Source of the DNA: Symbiodinium sp. CCMP2592
Taxonomy: Eukaryota > Sar > Dinophyceae > Suessiales > Symbiodiniaceae
Assembly: GCA_905221615.1 (NCBI GenBank)
Contig: CAJNDT010000485.1
Coordinates: 133,000-196,999 of the forward strand
Direction: 5' to 3'
Length of the DNA: 64,000 bases
Positions within the stretch are counted from its first letter, which is position 1. Each line of letters opens with the position of its first letter. Of the stretch, positions 33,001 to 43,350 are shown piece by piece. The notes below the pieces were generated by a model. The model saw only the letters and a program-made list of their open reading frames with translations. It made no database searches and was not told the DNA's origin. The position numbers were made by a program, and so were the translations under genes.

Positions 33001-34996
33001 CCGAGGAGTGGCGGGCAACTGCGAGAACGATGTTGATTCCTATCTGACGTCGGCATCTCTGGGGGCGCAACTTCACTTCGCACGTTGGGAGCCTAGCCAA
33101 CTTGAGCCTCGCTTCTGGTCGCCAGTCCACCCAAGCGATCTTTCTCTTCCGCCGCACTTTGCTGGCCTTCCCGACTCTGACTGCGACCCCAGCATGCTTT
33201 CACAGGTATTGTCGACCGAGGATACATACTGTAGCTTTGCAGTGGGTTTGAATGTGGACGTGCCTGGCAATGCTCACCCTATCATGGGATACAGACGTTC
33301 TTCGCCACTCTCCGAACTTCAGGATGTTGCACAGGCATCCGGCAATTTTCAGACCAATCCAAGGCACTTTATCTCGTGCTGGCACAGTGCTTCGAAAAGC
33401 CTAGTTTCAGTTTCGTGGCTGAGTGACTCCAGCGGTCCTGTCTACTCGGTGGACCACGGCTGTGTCTGGGTTGAGGTCGTGGATGTCGCAAACGGCCAAA
33501 TGCGCCGCATTGTCCTCGGGAAGGTTCCAGGCCTGGGCTTGGCTTCAAGATCTTTGAAGGGGGCCGGGACCGACAACTCTTTAGCAGAGCAGGGAATGCT
33601 CTTGACAAAGCGTGGAAGTTCTTCTGTGGCGACAGCACCAGCTCGCAAGCAGATGGAAATGCCCAGTTGCATTGCATGCTGCGAGATGGAGGACGGGCGT
33701 TTGGCACTTCTTTTTGCCGATTCGCATGTTCGCATCCTGGAGCTTCGGAAAGGGCAGCTGGCGGTTCAAGAAGCGCTCCATCGCAGCATGCGTGGCGCGG
33801 CCGGCAACACCGATGCCGACCTCGAGAGCGAGAGCGAGAGCCGAATTCCTGGCGAGTCGGAGGACGAAGCCGAAGATCTTGATGTCGACGACACTGAAGG
33901 TGAGGATATGGCGGATACGGAAGACTCGAGTGACGACAGATCATCCTCCACACCAGGAATGGTCGGAGGTTCGAGGGGCAAAGGTCGGCGTGGCCGCCGC
34001 GGTAAGCGTAGCAAGGGTCGACTCGGACGTGGACGTGGGAGCGGGGCGAGGCAACAAAGCTCCCAGCACGCCGGCGACGCAAAAGCAGCAGCTGGAGCCG
34101 GCAAGGTCCTCCAGAAGGCCAGGGAGCGAGCAATGCTCGCAGTCGGAAAAGAGAAGCTGGAGCTAGAGCTCGCTGACCTGGACATTGCCAAGTATGACGA
34201 GCTTTTCCGCACAGTGGAGAAGGAAGTGACGCAATTGCGGGTGATTCTCCAAGCGGTGGAAGCAAAAGAAAAGGAGAGGACCTGGCTGCGAGGAAAGACC
34301 ATAGGCGAACTGGATGACAGCAAAATTGTGGATTTTGCGATTGGCGAGAAGAATGTTTTCAAGCACCGTGGTCAACGCGAGGACCCGTCCGTGGCGCAAG
34401 CCCTTCCAAAGCGACTCTCATTCGTGGTTGACGTCAGTGGTTCGATGGCAGTTTTCAACGGCGATGGACGGCTTGATCGGCTTTGCGCCTCCATGGTGAT
34501 GGTCATGGAGGGTTTGTTCGGGCTGGAGCACAAGTACATGTATGAGGTCGTGGGCCACAGCGGTGAGACGGATTGGCTGCCCTTTGTCCAGATGGGCAAG
34601 CCTCCACGCAATCGGGCAGAGCGCTTTGCCGTAGTTAATGCCATGGCAGACCATGCTTCTTTCGCCCGCAGTGGTGACAACACGCTTTCGGCTGGCATCA
34701 GAGCAATGACTGAAATTATCAAGGAACAGGCAGATGACTATTTTGTTTTCCTGGTTTCAGATGCGAATCTCCGAGGCTATGGCATATCGCCGCAAGATTT
34801 AGCGACCGCTTTGACAAGCGACCGGAGGATCAACGCTCATGCTATATTCATAGCAGAGCCAGACGTGGCGCAAGAGATGAAGTTGTCGATGCCTGTGGGT
34901 CACGCGCATCTGGTGCTTGACACCGAAGGCTTGCCACTGCTTTTGAAGAACATTTTTGCGAAGGCTGTGCTCACAGGCCCGTCGAGCAAGCTGTAG
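27095..34996 (+). CDS. VWA8: von Willebrand factor A domain-containing protein 8 (VWA8), AAA+ ATPase
   Basis: VWA8 is a large protein with dynein/midasin-like AAA+ modules and a C-terminal VWA domain, mitochondrial in animals. Exon 1 (27095-27338) holds LRWMIQKDALGQDMFLLGP, the first AAA module with a degenerate Walker A. A 1088-bp GC-AG intron joins to exon 2 at 28427 (AG-RECEFLALTPDTSEVD), restoring the family sequence. Module 2 has Walker A GPRGEGKT (29443-29466). Module 3 has GNQGVGKN (30495-30518) and Walker B VLVIDEFDK (about 30682). Exon 2 runs to about 31290. Between there and 32948 smaller exons lie in changing frames, including REFSEEDRWWALGF (about 31665) and MALHVYDVHREAYCEISLAA (about 32308). 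The last long frame (32948-34996) holds the propeller-like region, an acidic then Arg/Gly-rich linker (33820-34065), GELDDSKIVD, and the VWA domain with MIDAS motif DVSGSM (34430-34447). TTGCAG ends seven bases before the ATG, a plausible trans-splice site. Middle exons are unresolved. Confidence 0.92.
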
Positions 34997-35039
34997 TGTG
35001 TGGCGACGGCAAGGTTGTCTCAAGGCACCCCTCGCTTGC

Positions 35040-36730
35040 AGAGCAAAGGCTAGGCAAGCGGAATGGAGCAGAATGCTGGAAAACTGCGCGTTATGGACAT
35101 GGACGGACGTGAGCCGTCACTGGTTCGATTTGGATAGGGCCGCCCGCCAGGCAAAGTCGAGCCTCCGTGGAGTATGAAGATGACGTGGAGTTAAAGGTTG
35201 TGCGGCATGTTTCTACGTGTGCATGTGTTATTCATCGGATGGCCAAGTGAAGGTCTCTTTCAAGGATTTAGATGGAGCTTGCGAAGAGCTCATCGAGTAC
35301 GAGGCAAGGCCCGCATAAATGCCTAGATTCGGAGACTGCTGTGTTTCTGTGCAGCCTGTGCAGACTGTATAGCCCTTGCCGTTGTAAAGGTGGGATCTTT
35401 TGTTTCCGCCATGCCATCGTCTGGAAGTAGGTCCGAGCTTGGGCCATCGGATTTCCTTCAATTAAGGATGATTCCGACGTCATGCAGGGTCCAGTTCCAG
35501 CGGAAATCTGGATGGTGCACGCGGTGCCGAAGACTGCTGTGTTTGCCTAAGTCAGGGGATGTCTGGGACGCTGCATTCCACGTGCCTCGTCAAGTGTGCT
35601 GTGACAGGTCGTCAGCGACAGCTCGGCCAGAGGAAGTTGTGACAATCATGCGTGGCTACTTCTGGAAGTTCAATACGGGAGTGGAGCTTTCGTCCGAAAG
35701 CCTTGGAAAGTTGGCGAACTGGCGCAGGCCTCGCCAATTAGACTTGGCCTGTGCATGTCGGCAAGATTACTCGATGCATCTTCAGGCGGATCTTTTGCCT
35801 GCAGCGAAAGTCCGCGACGACGGCCAGCAGCTCAGCGATCCCCAGAGTTTCAAAGCATAGCCTGTCAGCATCGGAGGTCATCACGTACCTTTCTGAGCAC
35901 CTAGGCAGTTTCAGCTTTCGGACATGCAGGAAGGACCTGCTTGTTTCTGCCGGTAGGCTGCCGGTGTGAGTTCCAAGGAAAGAAAATGGCGTCCTGCAGC
36001 TGGCGTGCGTAGTCCAGGGCCCTCATTTTCACATTTGTCCTTGGCCGCCCGGATGTAGAGTTATGTCACGGGCATACCTGAACTCTGTAAACTAGTGGAA
36101 ACAAGTTTGCCGCCTGCAACGCCAAGGCGGCAAACTTGCAGAGTGTCGAGGCTGTCAGGGCCAGGGGTGGAGCTGGAAGTGCCCGAGTCGAGCAGAGAAG
36201 TAGCCCGGCAGGAACAAAGCTGTTATTGGCGCTCACCGAGATACGTTCGTTCAACGTATACCTAGGAACTTTACGACTCGATGCGGCAGTACGACGTGGC
36301 TTTTGCTGGAAAGGCGATGAGTTCCAGCTACGCCTCGCTCATTCCTGAACGCTCCACGGCCGATCACTGTCTTGTAAGTTCCGCGATGATCGTGTCGGTG
36401 CGTTTGGCCGCTGTAAACGGTGGAAGGAAGTTTTGCTGACTAGCTAAGCAGCTAAGGCTTGCAGGTGCTATGCTTCCGACAATCGCAGGATGCCATGGAG
36501 CCCTCTCTGATACTCGGGGCTCGTCCAGATGCTCGAGCGAACACTGGGCCGTGTCATGAACGACATGCAAGACATAGTGTGTGCATGCGTGCACGCATGC
36601 AGCCAAACTTGTCTTCTAAGGAGTTGATGCGGGTGTGGGAAGGGGTGCTGCAAGAAGCAGTCCCGTCCCTGCGTATCGATTTGGACATGCCTGGGGGGCT
36701 CAAAGCAAGCGCCCGCGAGGCTTAGAGGCA
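35040..36730 (+). CDS. Unidentified multi-exon gene, possible Tudor-like segment
   Basis: Coding-like plus-strand pieces include VEYEDDVELK (about 35165-35196) and YSSDGQVKVSFKDLDGACEE followed by LIEYE (about 35227-35302). Their pattern of acidic strand, DGQVKV strand and aromatic residues recalls small Tudor/chromo-like barrels, but the resemblance is weak. Further pieces are VVTIMRGYFWKFNTGVELSS (about 35637-35697), VQMLERTLGRVMNDMQDIV (about 36523-36580) and NLSSKELMRVWEGVLQEAVP followed by SLRIDLDMPGGLKASAREA and a stop (about 36607-36725). Whether they belong together is not shown. The gene follows VWA8 closely on the same strand. Confidence 0.35.
36102..36138 (+). repeat. Perfect 14-bp inverted repeat with 9-base loop
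   Basis: CAAGTTTGCCGCCT (36102-36115) is followed by nine bases and by its exact reverse complement AGGCGGCAAACTTG (36125-36138). Such a hairpin could form in RNA or as a cruciform. It lies between coding-like pieces, probably in an intron. Confidence 0.9.
36582..36601. repeat. 20-bp perfect palindrome
   Basis: TGCATGCGTGCACGCATGCA equals its own reverse complement and alternates purine and pyrimidine almost throughout, a Z-DNA-prone composition. Confidence 0.9.
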
Positions 36731-36759
36731 ACAGCCGGCAAAGGCTTTCTTGTGGCCGC

Positions 36760-37235
36760 CGTGTTTCGGCCTACATGGCCGCATCAACTTCGATTTTCAT
36801 AGACGGCTAGGCTGACGAAAAGGATCTCGCCGGGCATGGAAGGGCAGCATGGTTCAGAACTGTCAGTTCGCCCGAATGCAGGGGGCCAGAAGCCCTTGGG
36901 CCACCTGGGCCCGACGCTAAGGAGATCATGGAGAGGAAGGGGCGACCCATCAAATGCACCAGCTGTATCCACGAAAGGTTCCACCACGTCGGCCCCTGCA
37001 CGGTTTCACCTGGCAACACGTCGTCGTGCGTTGTGCGCACCTTGTTTTTCCACGTGGTAAAAATGCCACTTCGCAGGCAGGTGCAGTAGGAAGCGACCAT
37101 GACACTGAGTGATCGGGCTGCCTCCCAAAGGCCAAAGACCGCCCAACAGCATCCGACAGGCAGTAAAACGCGAAACTTCATGAGCGCGCGCGGTTTCTGC
37201 AAGGAGCGAGATCTAAGTAACGATCAGAGTGCTGC
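36760..37235. other. No assignable gene
   Basis: Short open frames on both strands, no recognised motif. Confidence 0.3.
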
Positions 37236-37239
37236 AAGG

Positions 37240-37652
37240 AGCTGCCTGTGCAGTGGCTGCGGAGCATCGGAATTCAAAAAAAGATCTCGCGACCAGGGCA
37301 ACCCACATATCCCACATCTGTGTGGTACAGAGCCTTGCGGCAGGGTACTTGCTGGGCGGGCTTGTTCTGCTATGAAGTGCAGATCGCAAGAACGCAGCTT
37401 GCAGCTTCTGAGTACGGACAAAGGAAAGCTGAGTTGTTGGCTCGATGCCGCGACTGCCAATTGTGGAGTCTGCACTTGGGGAAGGTTTGGTCTGCTTTGG
37501 AGCACCTGGCTGCATCGCAACGCGGAGTCGATGGAGCAAATTCTAGCAGAGCGCAGGAATGGATGTGCCGCCAACAAAGATGGATGTTGGAAAATGGGCA
37601 CACTTGCTGCGCCCACGAGAGATGTATGCCAAAAAAAATGTCGGACACGTAG
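37240..37652 (+). CDS. Unidentified Cys-containing exon
   Basis: An open plus frame, best from about 37371 on, reads YEVQIARTQLAASEYGQRKA, ELLARCRDCQLWSLHLGKVW, then CRQQRWMLENGHTCCAHERC and a stop at 37650. The helix-rich composition with scattered Cys pairs looks coding. No zinc-finger family fits clearly, and no start or partner exon was assigned. Confidence 0.35.
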
Positions 37653-37699
37653 CTCTTTGATGCTCTTTGTGGGTGCTGGGCGAGGTAACCGGGTAACCC

Positions 37700-38150
37700 T
37701 TTAAATCGATTGCAGCTGTCAAACGGCTTGATGTAGCAGAAAGACCTTACCAGACAGAAACAGCACTCAGGCAGGTGAGGAAGCCAAGGAAGATACAACA
37801 AAACATGTGGTATCCTGGTGAGCACGAAGTACATACCGTCTGGTACAGCATGGACGAGAAGAGCAACACTCGTGGCTTGTGACGAGCCCTGCATGATGCC
37901 CTCCTGTAGTCGGCCGGCACAATGTCATCGCGTCTTGGATGGCATCGGCAGCACAGCATTGCTGGGAAGTTGCTCGAGCCTTCTTCGTGAGGTTTTATAA
38001 TGCCAAAAGATGGCAGGAGGGAAAGCAAGGCACGGTGCGTTGTTCGTGTCCGCTGGTCTCGCAGTCGGGAAGGGTGAATTGCAGACGACCATTGAAGGCC
38101 CTCCACCAATTTTCTTGTCGATCGGTGTCCGCCATCCTAACCAGATTCAG
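37700..38150. other. No assignable gene
   Basis: Nothing recognised apart from short open frames. Confidence 0.3.
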
Positions 38151-38194
38151 CTGGACATTGCAATCAGGGAGCAGGTCGCCACGAGTGTTTCCGG

Positions 38195-38452
38195 ATGAAA
38201 CAGTCTACCCGGCGTCCCTCCCAGGAGACATTGCAGAAGCTCTTTGACCTGGTAAACCAGGCGCGACGACGCTCACATGCCAACATACCTTCGTCTGACT
38301 TCTTCGGCTATTCCGTGAATCAACATCAGCTTATTCGCCAGGAGATCGAGCGCTTCGATGCGGGAAATACTGTAATCGCGGTTGCTCAGATTCCCAAAGT
38401 GGAACAGGAGCTGCCTGAACCCAGTGCAGCTGATATCGTCCTTCAGACCTGA
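38195..38452 (+). CDS. Unidentified exon, hydrophilic helical
   Basis: An 85-codon plus frame beginning with a true ATG: RRPSQETLQKLFDLVNQARR, then SDFFGYSVNQHQLIRQEIER, then AGNTVIAVAQIPKVEQELPE and a stop at 38450. Composition is clearly protein-like. I recognise no family. An upstream exon is possible because the frame before the ATG is open for some codons. Confidence 0.4.
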   Translation: MKQSTRRPSQETLQKLFDLVNQARRRSHANIPSSDFFGYSVNQHQLIRQEIERFDAGNTVIAVAQIPKVEQELPEPSAADIVLQT

Positions 38453-38459
38453 GCGTTGA

Positions 38460-39010
38460 CGGCAGGACCCGCACCTTCTGCCATTCTGGCACAATCGGGT
38501 CTGCGCCTTGAGTTCTCCAACAGTTCTCCAAGCTGGAGGGGGCCGCTATAAAGCTTTGGGAAGCGCGTGTGCCATCAAGTGAATTCTGGCAGTTTTCTGT
38601 AGAGAAAAGAAAGCAACGCATGCTTCCGCCGCGTGTTGCAGCATTCAGGCTTGGATGGCCCTGCAGAACCGCGTGAAGAGCTCCATGTCTCGACTTGAGC
38701 CGCGAGGTGGTCAGACAGTGCAGTCGATTCTTGCAGGGTGATGGTGCGGCCGCAGGCTATGCTGATGGCATGCAGAAAGTGCAAACAGAAAACCAGCTAA
38801 ACCTGATCGCCAGTTGCACTGGTGGCCCTGCTGTTTCAATTGCACACTAGACGGCCAGGTATGTGATTCGAGTGGGGGCTCATAGTCACGCGTGCTGTTG
38901 ATGTCTCTGCTCCGTTATCGAAAACTACATGCTTGCGTGTGTACTTTGTTATTTTCCGTCTGACCGGTCTGCAGGCTTGTCCATGCTGGCGTATGCTTTG
39001 GCCAGAATCA
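38460..39010. other. No assignable gene
   Basis: Intergenic or intronic sequence without visible repeats or domains. Confidence 0.3.
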
Positions 39011-39019
39011 AGGATTGGG

Positions 39020-42000
39020 AGGACCAAGAACTATGCTTCGCTGTCTAGAGCCAATGCACAGACTCAGCACAGTTTGCCAGGATCCGTCTATGCTTCAAGC
39101 ACTGCTAGACAAGTCTTTGGCAAGAATCGATGATTTCGGTCCCACGGATGCTGCTAAGCCCTTCGGCTGCAGAAGCTCGTTGGCCGACCAGGGGTGCAAT
39201 TGACTCCAGCCCTCGGCTGCAAGAGGCTCGCATGGGTTTTGGCAAAGTGTCTTGGAAGCAGTCGTCGAATGTTGGTGCAGCTCTGATAAAATGCGGTTTG
39301 CGTGGAGGGAGTCCTTAGCAGGCTCCAGATCCGCGAGCGTGGAGACCTTTGGATAGCGCTATCCAAAGAAGCGGCACGCAAGATTTGTGACTCGGTGGCC
39401 AAGGCAATTTGCTTTCCGGTCTCTTCCTTGCAACAGCCCAAGTGCCAGGCAACTCCGGCAGATTCATCGACATCTCCATGACGGCTTGGGCATTTGCAAA
39501 AGCCGGTATGGCAGAGCGAGTTCTTTTCGGCCAGTTGGCTTCGGCTGCAATGGATTGTAGTGACCTGCCGCCGAAACTCTGCTGAACAATTAACAAGTCC
39601 GAGCTAGCACAACGGTGCAGGCTCAGTTCAGTCACGAGTTTGCTTCCGAAGCATCAGAAAGGCTGTTGTCCATGTTTGCGTGAACACAGCTACTTTCAAG
39701 AGGTCAATATTTGGGCTGAGGCACACCATTGCAAACTTGTGCTGGGCTTTCGCGAAGTCCAAGAACCACAATCCGCCTCTTTTCGACATGTGCCCTGGCT
39801 GTTGTTGTTCCACGCCATGTGTGTCCGACGACTTGATCGGTTTGCTGCGCGTCTTGGCGAGGCTAGCAAAGCGTGCCATTGAATCCTACTCATCGTTTGA
39901 TCGTCAAAGTGTGGCATGCCAGCAAGCTTAAATTCCCCTTCTGCCGAACGACGAGCTTGTGTGGTCACCATCGCAGGTGTCCAACTTGGTATGGGCATAT
40001 GCAACCCTCGATGTTTGCCACGAAGAACTGTTTGCAGTCTTTGCGAACTACACCGTGGCACGGCAGCAAATAGTCAGAGAGAGGCAGAAAAGCGCAAAGA
40101 TACTCTGGACATCTCTGGACCGAGCGACATCAACCCCACAGCGGAGACACCAGCGGAGCAAGAAGAAGAAGAAGAAGCCAGCGAAGGCACAATGGCCGTG
40201 GGGGCCGGCGGGCAGACCCTCGTATAGAGAGGCAAGTACAAGGCACCTAGCACAAAGGCCGACCTTTCGCCCCGCAACCTCTCCAACCACATTGCTGAAC
40301 CCTGTTTCGGGCGCTTGCGCTTTCACAGGTGGCCCGCCTCCAGGCATTGGCGTGGGGCGGACGGTGACGCCACTTCATCATAGTGGGATCCTGACCAGAC
40401 GGGGCACGAGACCATGCGCGAAGCCAACACGTCATGCGAGAGTTGCTCGACGATGCGGAGGGGTGGGGGCCACGCGCTACTCGCGATCGTGGCCCGCCAG
40501 TGGGACTCACGGGAAGAGTCGGGTACAGGGAGCGGTGCAAGTAGCCAAAGTGTTGGGGCAGTGGGGGAACGGAGAGCAGGCTTTGGCTCGCGGCTCGCGG
40601 TTGGTCACCGCGACACCGGCAGCACCCAGCAGGCCGACACCATCCCCAACACGCGAAGGCAACGGCAACTCAGGAGCCCCACATCCTCCCGTGTCCATGG
40701 CAATCCCTCCGCAGCGACCCACAACACCGGATGCCACCCTCAAGAACTGGTGCCAGCTGCCCCAGACTATCACGGAGCAGATCCGTTCAAGAGAGGGAAA
40801 AATAATACCGAGTCAGAGATACGAACATTTTTTTGCGCCCGAGGCCATCCGAGGCTTTACCAAACCCGATGGTAAAGCATGGAACAGTCATGGAACGAGG
40901 TGGCGCCTTCGGTGATGACAGCCCCACCGCCACTGGGGGGAGGAACGGGCCAAAGGAGGGAATGACGTGGCGGCAGCAGGGGGCCAAAGAACCCATCACT
41001 CCACCATCAAAGCGCTGGGCACAAACCAGGAAGGAGTGTGAGTATGAGCATGGCCATCTTCGTAAGGCTTCTTTCTCATCACTGAAGTTAATGTACGAGA
41101 GCAGGCCAATGTGCCTGAGAATTACTGTCGCTGTCCTCAAACCTCGCCTGACTTCGTCGAGCGCGAGTGCCAAAAAAGGCTTCTCAACCCAGACACGGGG
41201 ACCGGAGGCAGCTACGCAGGTACAGCTGACCCACGCAGATGCTGGGGACAGAGCAACGCACCGAACCTGCCCCACCAGACCAGGATGCGGCAGCAGGCGA
41301 GCAGGGGAGCCATCGGACCCGTGCGGAAAAGGGGCCGAAGTGCACCCGGCGGACGTGATAGGCCATGCTGCAGCGGAAACAAGGCGGACAACAGCCACTG
41401 CAAGAGGCGGTGCCCTTCCTCGAGCGGGGACAGTCGAACTGCGTAGGATTGCGGTTGCACTTACCGGCTGGTGCGTGGAACAGCTGCTGGGGTGCAGAGG
41501 CGGTGCTCAGCCCGCTGAGCAAGGCCATGGAAGGCGACTGATGTAGGATTTACTTAATTGTGCGTGGGGAGGTCGCCCTTTCTCCTGGCTATCTAGCGGT
41601 TTGTATTTTCTGTGTGGTTCAGTGGGGCCTGCTTCTCTAGTAGACTCTAGTTGTCATCAGGGGACTTGTGCCGGACCTTGGAAGTCGTAGCGCGATGAGG
41701 CCGGGATGACCGATGACCCACATGCAACAGAAGTTTCCGTTTGAAGAAGGTTGCAGGTGGGGGAACGGCAAGCTCCTATTCGGGGCCGAACAGACTGCCA
41801 TTTGCGCACCTTAGGGGTAGGCCTTCGGGCCAAGGGGTTGCGCGCGGCCCCTATACCTATAGCAGGCAAGCAGGCAGGCAAGCAAGCAAGCACGCAGGCA
41901 AGCAAGCAAGCAAGCAGGCAAGCAAGCAAGCAAGCAAGCAGGCGAGCAAGCAAGAGAAGCCATGGAGGCCTTCCGGCCACCAGAGAAAAGAAAAACTAGG

Positions 42001-42960
42001 GACATCAGGACAGAGCTTCTGGACCATGCCATGCCAGATTTTTCGGGATGCTCACTTGTCTGCTTAGATCGAGAGCGGCCTTTGGCGGCACTTCTCTCCA
42101 CAGATGGCTTCCAACATGTTGTGGGCGTATGGGAAGGTGCAGCTGCTCTGCTGTTGCTCTTAAACTTTCCATCATCTAGCTGGGGCTGCTTCTGTTGACC
42201 ATTTTGGCGACGTCCGTGCCGTAAGCTCGGTAGGTCGGCATTGCCCACATGCGTCTCTACGACACCTTCGCCGAGTTCATCTCCATAAACATCGATCTTT
42301 TTGACAACCAGTCGCTCGGGAGAGACTTTCAATTCAGTCAATTTGAAGTTCGTGAGTTCGTCGTGGTCTATCGTGGTGACGGGACGGTGCAGACTGCCTC
42401 GAGCGCGCATGCCAAGGAACATCGCCAACTCTGCATGGGCATATGCAACTACGCAGCTCCCCAGTTTCTCGACGTTGAGTTTTCGGGGTGGCTGCTTTCC
42501 TAATCCGATACACTCTGCGGACACTGAAAGCGTACTTTGCTCGTGAGTTAACAGTGAGGCAAAGAGGTGTTCGACACTCTGACGCGCAAAGCTTGTGGAC
42601 GATTGAGTACCTTTCGCCTGGATGAGTTGTGCGGGCTTATGCGCCTGCAACTGCATATAGCTGTAGGCGACATCATGCGTTGCAGAAAAGGTGTACAGTG
42701 AGGAACGGATGAGGGCTTCTCTGGCTGTTGGGCAGCATCGGCCCAACAACCATCCAACAACTCAGGTGGGCCTATGTGAGAGCGAAGCCAGACACCGTGC
42801 CTTGGAAGAATCGTGGGCAGACCCGTTTTGATGCACAAGGGTTCAAAGATGTTCCAAGCCTGTGGCAAGGTTGCAGCCAGTATGATCTTTGAAGAGTCCG
42901 TAGAGTTGCTGCAACCTCGAGTGGCAACACTGGATGCGCAAAGTGTAGCAAATGTGCGGC
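39020..42960 (+). CDS. Organelle-type helical-repeat protein (WA[FY]A motif; HPR/RAP/OPR-like)
   Basis: Many plus-strand pieces carry the helical-hairpin motif (L/I)xNxxWA[FY]A known from heptatricopeptide, RAP and octotricopeptide proteins that bind organellar RNA. In order: MLQALLDKSLARIDDFGPTD (about 39091), MTAWAFAKAGMAERVLFGQL (about 39478), TIANLCWAFAKSKNHNPPLF (about 39727), VSNLVWAYATLDVCHEELFA (about 39977), MASNMLWAYGKVQL (about 42103), AHMRLYDTFAEFISI (about 42243), NIANSAWAYATTQLPS (about 42419), VFDTLTRKACGRLSTFRLDE (about 42569) and SVELLQPRVATLDAQSVANV (about 42895). The likely role is organellar RNA processing, stability or translation. Each piece is a short exon; joins were not fixed. 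The stretch 40240-42060 contains no motif and probably interrupts the gene as an intron or insertion. It may instead be two adjacent genes. No C-terminal RAP domain was identified. Confidence 0.65.
40240..41640 (+). other. GC-rich block within the helical-repeat gene; possible insertion
   Basis: Frames stay open for long distances (39959-40915 and 40833-41546 on +) because the DNA is GC-rich. The translations are Arg/Pro/Gly/Ala/Thr-rich, with no reverse transcriptase, transposase or integrase motif that I can see. It separates two sets of WA-motif exons. It may be a non-coding repeat copy or a large intron. Confidence 0.45.
41866..41958 (+). repeat. AAGC/AGGC tetranucleotide repeat
   Basis: About 23 units of GCAA/GCAG (AAGC with AGGC variants) in register for roughly 93 bases. 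It resembles the CAAG array at 5427-5466. Confidence 0.9.
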
Positions 42961-42969
42961 GCCCCGGAA

Positions 42970-43345
42970 TTTTTTCTCAGATCTAGTAACTCGTGTGAAG
43001 ATGAGGCTTGAGGTCAGACCTCCACAGCAAAGGTCATCTGGATCTTGGCTACTTGTCAGCAGCTTCGAGGGCAACCGGTTCCTGGCTCGCGAGGTCTGGT
43101 GGCCCGGGTCCTACGTTTTGTTCGCTTCCTGTGCAGCCAGTGTGTGTTCGTGCGCACACAGCTTTCGTGTGTGGTATACCTACCTTACCAGCCTTATCCC
43201 CAATGCCGTGCCGACAAGTTTAATAATGGCTTGGCATTGCTTCCGGCTCGAGAGAATGCGACAAGATGGGCCCGATCGTTGATGAATTTTCCACGGGGCC
43301 TGTAGTTTGTAGCATTGTAGCGTTTATGCGATTGAGACCGGGATC
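42970..43345 (+). other. Spacer before CK1, possible last exon of upstream gene
   Basis: A plus frame at about 43160-43305 reads VVYLPYQPYPQCRADKFNNG followed by LALLPARENATRWARSLMNF and a stop. It could be the 3' exon of the helical-repeat gene or chance. Confidence 0.3.
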
Positions 43346-43350
43346 GTAAA

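Noticed and set aside
39959-41546. Long open frames considered as a retrotransposon ORF
   Set aside because: No reverse transcriptase, endonuclease, integrase or zinc-knuckle motif was seen; Arg/Pro/Thr-rich composition fits GC-rich non-coding DNA.
42190-42215. ACCATTTTGGCGAC considered as another relict spliced leader
   Set aside because: Only the core CCATTTTGGC matches; the flanks differ and no start codon follows in a sensible position.
41811-42749. 312-codon minus-strand open frame
   Set aside because: It is antisense to several WA-motif exons and to the AAGC array (giving a Cys/Leu/Ala run); no domain was seen, whereas the plus strand has recognisable repeats.
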